This document shows, one piece after another, positions 1-5,426 of a stretch of 5,936 nt of DNA (positions are counted from its first letter, which is position 1; each line of letters starts with the position of its first letter). Below the pieces are notes generated by a model. That model had not been told where the DNA came from and searched no databases. It worked only from the letters and a program-made list of their open reading frames with translations. Location of the stretch: the NCBI GenBank assembly GCA_038230775.1, contig JBBRMQ010000254.1, positions 1 through 5,936 of the forward strand, written 5' to 3'. Made by a program: the position numbers and the translations under genes. The stretch is from JBBRMQ01 sp038230775. Lineage in GTDB: Bacteria; Acidobacteriota; Thermoanaerobaculia; Gp7-AA8.

Positions 1-371
1 CGGGCATGCTCGATCAGCTCTTCGACTTTGTGGATGAGGCTCTGCGACTCGAACGGCTTCGTGACGACCGCATCGCAGCCGGCTTTGTCCGCGCGATCGG
101 GATCGAACGGCTCGAACGTGCCGGTCAGAAGGATGACCGGGATGCCGCGGAATTCGGGGTGCGACTTGACGTACTCGCACACCTCATAGCCGTTCTTCTC
201 CGGCATGATGATGTCCGACAGGATGATGTCGGGCCGCATCTCCGAGAGTTTCTGGATCGCTTTCGTTCCGTTGTTGACCGCGGTGACCTCGTAGTCGCCG
301 TCGGAAAACGTCAGCTCGACGACCTTTTGGATGGTGATGCTGTCATCCGCGAGGAGGATTCTTTTCGCCAT
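1..371 (-). CDS. Response regulator receiver-domain protein (partial, C-terminus off left edge)
   Basis: This is a CheY-like phosphoacceptor domain that would receive a phosphoryl group from a partner histidine kinase in the cytoplasm. The frame opens at ATG 371-369 as MAKRILLADDSITIQKVVEL and stays open for 123 codons to the window edge. The family's key residues are all present: acidic pair D9/D10, phospho-acceptor D53 in LSDIIMPEKNG, T83 in ILLTGTF, and K105-P106 in VVTKPF. A complete single receiver is about 120 residues, so the domain is essentially whole. Whether an output domain follows cannot be seen. GGGAG lies 9 nt upstream of the ATG and supports this start. The upstream gene on the same strand (DUF885) ends inside it, overlapping by 29 nt, so co-transcription is likely. 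The receiver assignment is firm. The pathway is unknown, since no kinase is in view. Confidence 0.93.
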   Translation of the reverse strand, partial: MAKRILLADDSITIQKVVELTFSDGDYEVTAVNNGTKAIQKLSEMRPDIILSDIIMPEKNGYEVCEYVKSHPEFRGIPVILLTGTFEPFDPDRADKAGCDAVVTKPFESQSLIHKVEELIEHA

Positions 372-2184
372 GAATGTGTGCTCCCGTAAGGGGCAACTGT
401 AGCAGAAGACGCCGTAGCTCCGAAGGGGGAACGGGGCCGATCCGCATCAACTCATCGGTGAAGTCGCGCAGCCGGAAGTCTGAGCCCCGCGCCGCACGCA
501 CCTGGTCGTAAACACCTCGAACGGCGGTATATCCGAGGTAGTAGTAGGTCAGCTGCGGCGAGGTTGTGATCGACCGCGTCCACATGTTCCGCGCCAGCTG
601 GTCGCCCTGGAGCGCATCCTCTTTCACGAATCGAGTGAGCTCCTCGCGCGTCATGCCGCGCGTGTGCACGCGGATGTCGACGATCGTCCGGGCGATGTTC
701 TCCATCTGCTTTTTCAGATGGGCGAGGCGATCGAGCGGCCCGCCCCATCCGAGGTCGAGCATCAGTCGCTCGCAGAAAGTGCCCCAGCCTTCGACATAGA
801 CGTCATCAGGAAACATCGCGCGGATCTTGTGAGGATTGCGTGCGGCGTACTTCAGTTGCACGTAGTGGCCGGGCAGGATCTCGTGGGGCGTGATCATGCG
901 CTGGAAGTGATCGTTGAAGTCGCGGAAGAACGCATCGGGGTCATCGCCCGGCATCGGCAGGAAGTACAGCGTCTTTCCTTCCGGATCGTAGGGCCCGGCG
1001 GGGTAGACGCCGCCGACGCTCTGTCCGACGAAGTACGACGGAGATCGCGCGACGAGAAGAGTCCGCGGCTCGGGCAGCGTCACCACATCGTGCGTCTTCG
1101 TGAACGCCTCGGCCTCGTCGACCAGGCGCGTGCCGTATTCGACCCACTGGTCGTTGTTAGGCGCGTGATCGCGTTCGAGCCTTGCGAAAACGATCTTGAG
1201 CAACGCGCTGTCATCCTCAGGCGGGCTGGGTCCCGCTTCCACATGCAGCTCGGACCACACGCTCCGCGCGTATTCGGCTGCCTCGTGCTTCTTCGCCGCG
1301 AGATCGCGTTCGGCTTGCGCGAGCGTGGCATCGACGTCGGTGATTCCTGTCGCGAGACGGAAGTTCTCTGCGTAGTTGGCTCCGAGTCGCGGAGAACCGG
1401 TGGCCCGCTTCTGCAGATCGCTGAGGAATTCTGCGAGTTGTTCGCTGGCTTCCGCGGCCTTCGCTGCAATCTCCCGATTGCCGACCGTCGCGAATCCCGT
1501 TCGAAAAAACGTAGCTGTGGCACGCGCCTGTGACGCGGCGATGACGCAGAGGTCGGGCGCGATCTGCGCCGGATCCGTCAGCGCTGCCTCGGCGTTGGCG
1601 ACCAGGCGAGGAATGAGCGCGGCCCGTGCGTTCGCGGCGTCGACGCGTTGTTCGCGCATCAACAGAAAGATGACGGAGTTGCCGAGGATGTCCGTCCAAT
1701 AGAGCGGATCGCGCTCCGGCGTTCGCAGCGTCTTCAGTCGAAAGATCTCGCGATCGATGTGACGCTGGAGGAGAAGGGTGTCGAGACGATCATCATCAGT
1801 GTCTGGACCGGCTCCAGTGTCTGGACCGGCTCCAGTGTCTGGACCGGCTCCAGTGTCTGGACCGGCTCCAGTGTCTGGACCGGCTCCAGTGTCTGGACCG
1901 GCTCCAGTGTCTGGACCGGCTTCAGTGTGTGGACCGGCTTCCGCCGGTCGTTGCGGCCGGCTCAAGCCGGCCCTCACACTCTCGTTGAACGCGAGCCATG
2001 CGGCGCGATCGGAAGCGTCGAGCCGTTCGAGATCGTTGTCGTGATCGTGGCGGCCGGCCATCGTCGCCCGCGTCGGAAACGTGGCAAAGTAGCGGTCGAG
2101 ATACTCGTCCGCCACCGAACGCTGAGGCGGTCGTGAAGCGCACGAGACGAAAAGGAGAGCGAGCAGCCATCGATGTCGGATCAC
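343..2184 (-). CDS. DUF885-family putative lipoprotein/metallohydrolase with an in-frame repeat insert
   Basis: A DUF885-family protein of about 613 residues. The family's reaction is not established as far as I know. With the GTG start at 2184 the N-terminus reads MIRHRWLLALLFVSCASRPP: a basic head, a hydrophobic core and Cys15, like a lipoprotein signal, although Phe at -3 is atypical. In-frame ATGs at 2202 and 2223 would add acidic residues ahead of the signal and are less convincing; none has a well-spaced Shine-Dalgarno site. Family signatures are HEILPGH (H434, E435, H440) and YVEGWGTFCERL (E465), which could form a zinc site of HExxxGH...E type (inference), then YYLGYTAVRGVYDQVR and the C-terminal IGPVPPSELRRLLL. 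Residues about 69-129 are not family sequence but a translated repeat (AEAGPHT then seven AGPDT-type units) between two predicted helices. The 3' end overlaps the response regulator by 29 nt; the 5' end overlaps the divergent phosphodiesterase gene. Confidence 0.88.
   Translation of the reverse strand: MIRHRWLLALLFVSCASRPPQRSVADEYLDRYFATFPTRATMAGRHDHDNDLERLDASDRAAWLAFNESVRAGLSRPQRPAEAGPHTEAGPDTGAGPDTGAGPDTGAGPDTGAGPDTGAGPDTGAGPDTDDDRLDTLLLQRHIDREIFRLKTLRTPERDPLYWTDILGNSVIFLLMREQRVDAANARAALIPRLVANAEAALTDPAQIAPDLCVIAASQARATATFFRTGFATVGNREIAAKAAEASEQLAEFLSDLQKRATGSPRLGANYAENFRLATGITDVDATLAQAERDLAAKKHEAAEYARSVWSELHVEAGPSPPEDDSALLKIVFARLERDHAPNNDQWVEYGTRLVDEAEAFTKTHDVVTLPEPRTLLVARSPSYFVGQSVGGVYPAGPYDPEGKTLYFLPMPGDDPDAFFRDFNDHFQRMITPHEILPGHYVQLKYAARNPHKIRAMFPDDVYVEGWGTFCERLMLDLGWGGPLDRLAHLKKQMENIARTIVDIRVHTRGMTREELTRFVKEDALQGDQLARNMWTRSITTSPQLTYYYLGYTAVRGVYDQVRAARGSDFRLRDFTDELMRIGPVPPSELRRLLLQLPLTGAHIHGEKNPPRG
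381..385 (-). promoter_or_regulatory. Ribosome binding site of the response regulator
   Basis: On the minus strand this reads GGGAG, 9 nt before the ATG at 371. It lies inside the last codons of the DUF885 gene, so the regulator can be translated from the same message. It decides the start of the response regulator. Confidence 0.6.
1799..1979 (-). repeat. Composite palindromic repeat element, copy A, inside the DUF885 gene
   Basis: In the coding direction the element begins with GTGTGAGG at 1979. A 25-nt left arm (1979-1955) and a 25-nt right arm (1949-1925) are inverted copies with 20 of 25 positions matching, separated by 5 nt. Inside the left arm is a perfect 8-bp hairpin (GGCCGGCT/AGCCGGCC, 1955-1972). 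After the right arm come seven further direct 18-nt units down to 1799. Compared with copy B at 5156-5245, the left arm matches at 24/25, the right arm at 23/25 and the following unit at 16/18, so the two are copies of one element. It is read through in frame as about 60 residues. It has no coding capacity for a transposase. Confidence 0.9.
1801..1926 (-). repeat. Tandem array of seven 18-nt units
   Basis: On the plus strand the unit is gtctggaccggctccagt. Six copies (1801-1908) are identical and the seventh (1909-1926) differs by one base. A diverged eighth unit (1927-1944) lies in the palindrome arm. On the coding strand each unit adds six residues, read as GAGPDT, or EAGPDT for the oldest unit. 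The identity of six copies suggests recent expansion by slippage or unequal recombination. Confidence 0.95.
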
Positions 2185-2823
2185 TTCCTCATTTTCGGTC
2201 ATCGGGGCAGTCCGCGGCGACATCCCGAGAATACGGTCGCCTCATTCGAGGAAGCGCTGCGGGCCGGCGCGGATGGTTTCGAGACCGACCTGCGCCTCCT
2301 TTCGGATAACACGGCGGTGCTCTTTCACGACGACGAGATGGACGATCGGACGCTGGAGTCGCTCGCGTCGCCGGACTTCTCGCGCCATCCGAACACGCAG
2401 CGCGTACGCGATCTCGCACAGTTTGCCGGCCGCACGACGATGGTCCTCGAGGTGAAGCGCGGCAAGTGGGAAGACGCGCTGCTTCGCGAGATCGGCGCCT
2501 GGCCGGACATCATCGTGGCGTCGTTCGATCACTCCACGATTGCGGAGCTGGCGCGGCGGCGCGTGACGATGCCACTCGGACTCACGGTTTTCGGCTTCAT
2601 CGTCGACCTTCCGGCATACACCAGGCGCCTCGGCGCCACCTGGGTTTTCCCCAGCTACCGCTACGTCGATCGCGAGCTCGTGACGGCGCTCCACGATGAG
2701 AACATCCGCGTCGTGCCATGGACACCGAACCGCGAGCGCGAGTGGGACGCGCTGCGCGAGGCGGGCTGCGACGGCGTGATCACCGACCTGTCCGCGGAGG
2801 CCGTGGCGTGGCGAAGCCGGTAA
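2173..2823 (+). CDS. Glycerophosphodiester phosphodiesterase family protein
   Basis: A GDPD-family TIM-barrel enzyme of 216 residues, expected to hydrolyse glycerophosphodiesters (deacylated phospholipids) to glycerol-3-phosphate and an alcohol. The motifs are in order: GHRG (H10, R11), ENT (19-21), GFETDLRL (E37, D39), HDD (H52), LEVK (E93, K95), ASFDH (116-120), PWTPN, and the closing GCDGVITD. H10, E37, D39 and H52 correspond to the catalytic and metal-binding residues of the family. No signal peptide is seen, so it is probably cytosolic, like UgpQ-type members. At 216 residues it is slightly shorter than the usual 230-260; the stretch after HDD is compact. The ATG at 2173 has GGAGAG at 2154-2159, 13 nt away, which is rather distant. 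Its start overlaps the start of the divergent DUF885 gene. The family is firm; the exact substrate is not known. Confidence 0.93.
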   Translation: MSDHFLIFGHRGSPRRHPENTVASFEEALRAGADGFETDLRLLSDNTAVLFHDDEMDDRTLESLASPDFSRHPNTQRVRDLAQFAGRTTMVLEVKRGKWEDALLREIGAWPDIIVASFDHSTIAELARRRVTMPLGLTVFGFIVDLPAYTRRLGATWVFPSYRYVDRELVTALHDENIRVVPWTPNREREWDALREAGCDGVITDLSAEAVAWRSR

Positions 2824-2833
2824 CCTCTCCAAG

Positions 2834-2842
2834 TGCTACACT
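2834..2842 (+). promoter_or_regulatory. Possible extended -10 promoter element before the DUF4177 gene
   Basis: TGCTACACT resembles a TGn extended -10 followed by TACACT. It lies in the 57-nt gap between the phosphodiesterase stop and the DUF4177 ribosome binding site. I see no good -35 box upstream, so this is tentative. Confidence 0.3.
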
Positions 2843-2866
2843 TTGGGCTCAACCAATCAGCACCGC

Positions 2867-2872
2867 GGGAGG
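2867..2872 (+). promoter_or_regulatory. Strong ribosome binding site of the DUF4177 gene
   Basis: GGGAGG, followed by more G residues, lies 8 nt before the ATG at 2881. It decides that start over the in-frame GTG at 2833, which would add 16 unconserved-looking residues. Confidence 0.75.
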
Positions 2873-2880
2873 GGGCGGAC

Positions 2881-3072
2881 ATGAAGACCTGGGAATACAA
2901 GATCATCAACGTCCGGTCGGAGAATTACTCGATGGATCCCCGGCGCGCGGAAGAGTTGAACCGGTTGGGCGATGACGGCTGGGAGCTCGTGAGCATCACG
3001 TCGATCAATTTCAAGACCGGCGCGACCGATCACATCGGCATGGTGTTCAAGAGGGAAAAGGCTGCTTCGTAA
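2881..3072 (+). CDS. Small DUF4177-family protein
   Basis: A 63-residue protein beginning MKTWEYKIINVRSE, with a central LNRLGDDGWELVSITS and a closing GMVFKREK. This is the typical layout of DUF4177: a first strand WEYK, a short helix with LNxLGxxGWELV, and a last strand ending FKR. The family is compact, probably an alpha-beta fold, and its function is unknown. No signal peptide or membrane segment is visible, so it is likely cytoplasmic. The start is set by a GGGAGG site 8 nt upstream. It lies 57 nt after the phosphodiesterase gene on the same strand and is followed by a terminator-like inverted repeat, so it is either the last gene of that unit or has its own promoter. The context does not suggest a specific role. 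Confidence 0.88.
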   Translation: MKTWEYKIINVRSENYSMDPRRAEELNRLGDDGWELVSITSINFKTGATDHIGMVFKREKAAS

Positions 3073-3075
3073 AGA

Positions 3076-3135
3076 GTAAGACGGTAAGGCCGTAGACACG
3101 AAGGACCGCCCAACTTCCTTACAGCCTTACTTTTT
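3076..3135 (+). terminator. Terminator-like inverted repeat with T-tract
   Basis: Left arm 3076-3093 and right arm 3113-3130 are inverted copies with 14 of 18 positions matching, around a 19-nt loop, followed directly by TTTTT (3131-3135). It begins 4 nt after the DUF4177 stop, as expected for an intrinsic terminator. The stem is imperfect and AT-rich compared with the genome. The arms consist of 8-nt GTAAGnnn-type units, so it may instead be a repeat element that doubles as a terminator. Confidence 0.5.
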
Positions 3136-3153
3136 CGTTATCGTCCCGCCTCG

Positions 3154-4752
3154 ATGTCCCAACGCCCATTCCTGATCCTCATCGTCATCGACGGATTCGG
3201 CTGCCGCAAGGAGCGTGAGTACAACGCGATCGCGCAGGCTGAAACGCCGCGCTTCGACCGGCTCTATCGCGAGATGCCGTGGACGACGCTCGAGGCGTCC
3301 GGACTCGCGGTTGGTTTGCCGGAAGGACAGATGGGCAATTCCGAAGTCGGGCACCTGAACATCGGCGCCGGTCGGATCGTCGATCAGGACATCGTTCGCA
3401 TCAGCAAGGCGGACCTCACCGGCAACCCTACTCTCGTGAAGGAGGTGAAGCGAGGGAACGCGATTCACTTCGTCGGGCTGCTGTCGGATGGCGGCGTTCA
3501 CTCCCACCAGCGGCATCTGCACAAGCTCATCGAGGCGGCAATCGCCAACGGCGCGCGCGAGATCTACGTCCACGCCATTCTTGACGGGCGCGACACGCCG
3601 CCCAAATCCGCCGAGCGGTTTCTCGACGATTTGCTCGCGTTCATCGGCGACAAGCCGCAGGTTCACCTGGCGACGATCATCGGCCGCTATTTCACGATGG
3701 ATCGCGACAAGCGGTGGGATCGCGTTCAGCGTGGCTACGACCTCATGACGCTGGGGGTGGGAACGGAGACGAAGCATCCGATCGAGACGGTCCGCCGCTT
3801 CTACGAGCAGGGCGTCACCGACGAGTTCATGGATCCCATCTCCGTGCTTGCCGCTTCCGGCGCTCACCACGGACGCATCGAAGACGGCGACTCGCTGCTC
3901 TTCTTCAATTTTCGCGCGGATCGCATGCGCCAGATCGTGTCCTCATTCACCGATCAGGCGTTCGACGGCTTCGGAAGGGCGGTGCGGCCGCAGGCCTCCG
4001 TCGTCACGATGAAGAGCTATCGCGAAGACTGGACGTTTCCGGTTCTCTTCTCGCCGCCCGAGGTAAAGAATTATCTCGGCGAGGTGTTGTCGCGCGAGGG
4101 CCTGAAGCAGTTGCGCATCGCGGAGACCGAGAAATACGCGCATGTCACGTTCTTCTTCAATGGTGGCTCGGATGCACAATCGCCGGGCGAAGAGCGCGTC
4201 CTGATTCCGTCGCCGAAAGTGGCGACCTACGACAAGAAACCGGAGATGTCGCTCGTCGAGTTGACGGAACGAGTGGTGCAGGAGATCGAGTCGCGCAAGT
4301 ACGACGTCATCATCATGAACATCGCCAATCCCGACATGGTGGGACATACCGGTGTCATGGATGCGGCGGTGACCGCGGTCCGCGACACGGACGTGGCGAT
4401 CGACAAGATCCTCGCGGCGGTCGACAAGGTCGGAGGCGTCGCGATCATTACGGCCGATCACGGCAACGCCGAGCTGATGTTCGATGAGAAAACGAAGCAG
4501 CCGCATACGGCGCACACGATGAATCCCGTTCCCATGATCCTTTCCGATGCGAAGAAGAAGTTCGGTGCGCTGCGAAAGGGCGGCGCGCTTCAAAACGTCG
4601 CTCCGACCATCCTCGCGATCCTCGGAATCGACCAGCCGAAGGAGATGACGGGTGAGTCGCTGTGTCATCCCGAGCGAAGCGAGGGGTCCCCCGCTTCGGA
4701 CGACGGGGATCCCTCACCGTCTTCGCGGCTCGGGATGACACCTTCGTCGTGA
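3154..4752 (+). CDS. gpmI: 2,3-bisphosphoglycerate-independent phosphoglycerate mutase
   Basis: Cofactor-independent phosphoglycerate mutase, interconverting 3- and 2-phosphoglycerate in cytosolic glycolysis and gluconeogenesis; a dinuclear (typically Mn) enzyme of the alkaline-phosphatase superfamily. Visible signatures: VIDGFG with metal ligand D13, GQMGNSEVGHLNIGAGR with catalytic Ser63, GGVHSHQRHL, DGRDTPP, GRYFTMDRDKRWDR, NFRADRMRQ, NPDMVGHTG, TADHGNAE and the closing PHTAHTMNPVPM. All metal-site blocks are present, so it should be active. It has 532 residues against about 510 for the family. The surplus is a C-terminal tail (residues 504-532) encoded mostly by a 78-nt palindromic repeat, after which only PSS remains before the stop. 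The start ATG has no clear Shine-Dalgarno sequence (upstream is cgtcccgcctcg), so initiation may be leaderless or weak. The stop overlaps the next gene's start as GTGA, implying translational coupling. Confidence 0.97.
   Translation: MSQRPFLILIVIDGFGCRKEREYNAIAQAETPRFDRLYREMPWTTLEASGLAVGLPEGQMGNSEVGHLNIGAGRIVDQDIVRISKADLTGNPTLVKEVKRGNAIHFVGLLSDGGVHSHQRHLHKLIEAAIANGAREIYVHAILDGRDTPPKSAERFLDDLLAFIGDKPQVHLATIIGRYFTMDRDKRWDRVQRGYDLMTLGVGTETKHPIETVRRFYEQGVTDEFMDPISVLAASGAHHGRIEDGDSLLFFNFRADRMRQIVSSFTDQAFDGFGRAVRPQASVVTMKSYREDWTFPVLFSPPEVKNYLGEVLSREGLKQLRIAETEKYAHVTFFFNGGSDAQSPGEERVLIPSPKVATYDKKPEMSLVELTERVVQEIESRKYDVIIMNIANPDMVGHTGVMDAAVTAVRDTDVAIDKILAAVDKVGGVAIITADHGNAELMFDEKTKQPHTAHTMNPVPMILSDAKKKFGALRKGGALQNVAPTILAILGIDQPKEMTGESLCHPERSEGSPASDDGDPSPSSRLGMTPSS
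4663..4740 (+). repeat. 78-nt palindromic repeat inserted in frame at the 3' end of gpmI
   Basis: The ends are a perfect 12-nt inverted pair, TGTCATCCCGAG (4663-4674) and CTCGGGATGACA (4729-4740). Inside, GAGGGGTCCCC (4681-4691) pairs with GGGGATCCCTC (4705-4715) with one mismatch. The whole is an imperfect palindrome of exactly 26 codons. Translation in the gpmI frame starts CHPERSEGSP and ends SRLGMT. I recall this CHPERSEGS/MSSRAKRG type of translated repeat as widespread in acidobacteria and some other phyla, from memory only. It ends 8 nt before the next gene's start codon. Confidence 0.9.
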
Positions 4753-5426
4753 CGCAGACCCTGATCCTCATCCGTCACGGCGAAACGGTTCACAACGTCG
4801 CGGGGATCGCGCAGGGTTGGAACGACAGCGCGCTGTCGGAGGCGGGCCAGCGGCAGGTTGCGCGCCTGGCGACGCGGATCGCCGCTGAGAAGCCCGATGC
4901 GATCTTCAGTTCGCCTCTGCAGCGCGCGCTCACGACGGCGGACGCAATCGCTGCCGCGACCGGTCTCGAAGTGCAGACGCTCGACGATTTGCGCGAGATG
5001 AGCTACGGACGATGGGAAGGGAAGTCGTTCCTCGACGTGCGGCGCGATGACCAGGCCATTTACCAGCGCTGGATCGATGACCCCAATGCCCCATGCCCGG
5101 ATGGCGAGTCGCACAACGATGTGCTGCGACGAATGACGCGTGCCTTCGATGCGATGTGTGAGGGCCAGGTTCTGTGTGAGGGCCGGCTTCAGCCGGCCAA
5201 TCGACCGGCTGAAGCCGGTCCGCACACTGAAGCCGGTCCGCACACCATTGCGGTGGTCACGCACGGCACTGCCATCCGCATCGGTGCCACGGCCTTGCTG
5301 CAGGCGCCGATCGGAATGGCGCGCCAGCTCGCGGTGTACAACGCCGCGGTCAGCATCTTCGTCCGCCGCGGTGACCGCTTTGTGCTGAAACTGTGGAACG
5401 ATACGACCCACTGCAATGCTCCTTGA
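4749..5426 (+). CDS. Histidine phosphatase (phosphoglycerate mutase-like) family protein with repeat insert
   Basis: A branch-1 histidine phosphatase of 225 residues: the LIRHGET motif places phospho-accepting H10 with R9, SSPLQRA gives R59, LREMSYGRWEG gives E83, and VVTHGTAIR gives the second catalytic H172. The GRWEG and PDGES motifs are closer to CobC/PhoE-like phosphatases than to true cofactor-dependent mutases, so it probably dephosphorylates a small metabolite; the substrate is not deducible. The start chosen is GTG 4749, overlapping the gpmI stop in GTGA and placing RHG at residue 9 as usual. The open frame reaches back to 4662, but that part is only translated repeat (MSSRAKRG...). 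Residues about 137-166 are also translated repeat, ending AEAGPHTEAGPHT, inserted in the loop just before the strand leading to H172. All catalytic residues survive, so activity is likely retained. Its end overlaps argS by 11 nt. Confidence 0.93.
   Translation: MTQTLILIRHGETVHNVAGIAQGWNDSALSEAGQRQVARLATRIAAEKPDAIFSSPLQRALTTADAIAAATGLEVQTLDDLREMSYGRWEGKSFLDVRRDDQAIYQRWIDDPNAPCPDGESHNDVLRRMTRAFDAMCEGQVLCEGRLQPANRPAEAGPHTEAGPHTIAVVTHGTAIRIGATALLQAPIGMARQLAVYNAAVSIFVRRGDRFVLKLWNDTTHCNAP
5156..5245 (+). repeat. Composite palindromic repeat element, copy B, inside the histidine phosphatase gene
   Basis: This is a 90-nt element running from GTGTGAGG to CCGCACAC. The core arms 5174-5198 and 5203-5227 are inverted copies (22 of 25 matching) around a 4-nt spacer. 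Each arm contains an 8-bp hairpin: GGCCGGCT/AGCCGGCC at 5181-5198, and GACCGGCT/AGCCGGTC at 5203-5220. Outside the arms is one more 18-nt unit on each side: 5155-5172 repeats 5173-5190 at 16/18, and 5228-5245 repeats 5210-5227 exactly. It matches copy A in the DUF885 gene arm by arm. It is read in frame, and its length is exactly 30 codons. Confidence 0.9.

Noticed and set aside
664..1533. 289-codon plus-strand open frame opposite DUF885
   Set aside because: It is antisense to well-supported DUF885 motifs, and its translation is Arg/Val-rich with no recognisable motif; a high-GC shadow.
1801..1944. CRISPR array
   Set aside because: The 18-nt units abut each other with no spacers and are translated in frame; this is a tandem repeat.
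1648..2136. Plus-strand repeat protein (VWTGSS units) or second frame (VSGPAP units)
   Set aside because: These come from reading the antisense of a stop-free repeat inside DUF885; the flanks show no protein family.
2813..2821. Fragment GAAGCCGGT of the palindromic element at the phosphodiesterase stop codon
   Set aside because: Only nine bases match, within a GC-rich context, with no arms or units around it; chance is sufficient.
2833..2880. Longer DUF4177 protein from GTG 2833
   Set aside because: The strong GGGAGG at 2867-2872 is well placed for the ATG at 2881, where family similarity begins.
3127..3870. 247-codon minus-strand frame opposite gpmI, and a similar one at 3943-4668
   Set aside because: Both lie antisense to conserved gpmI catalytic blocks; no motifs or ribosome sites support them.
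4662..4748. Upstream start of the histidine phosphatase (ATG 4662, MSSRAKRG...)
   Set aside because: These 29 residues are translated palindromic repeat. The GTG at 4749 gives the standard N-terminus and a GTGA coupling.
4749..5426. Cofactor-dependent phosphoglycerate mutase (gpmA) duplicating gpmI function
   Set aside because: It has the general RHG fold motifs but is shorter, and GRWEG/PDGES resemble CobC/PhoE-like phosphatases; a phosphatase call is safer.
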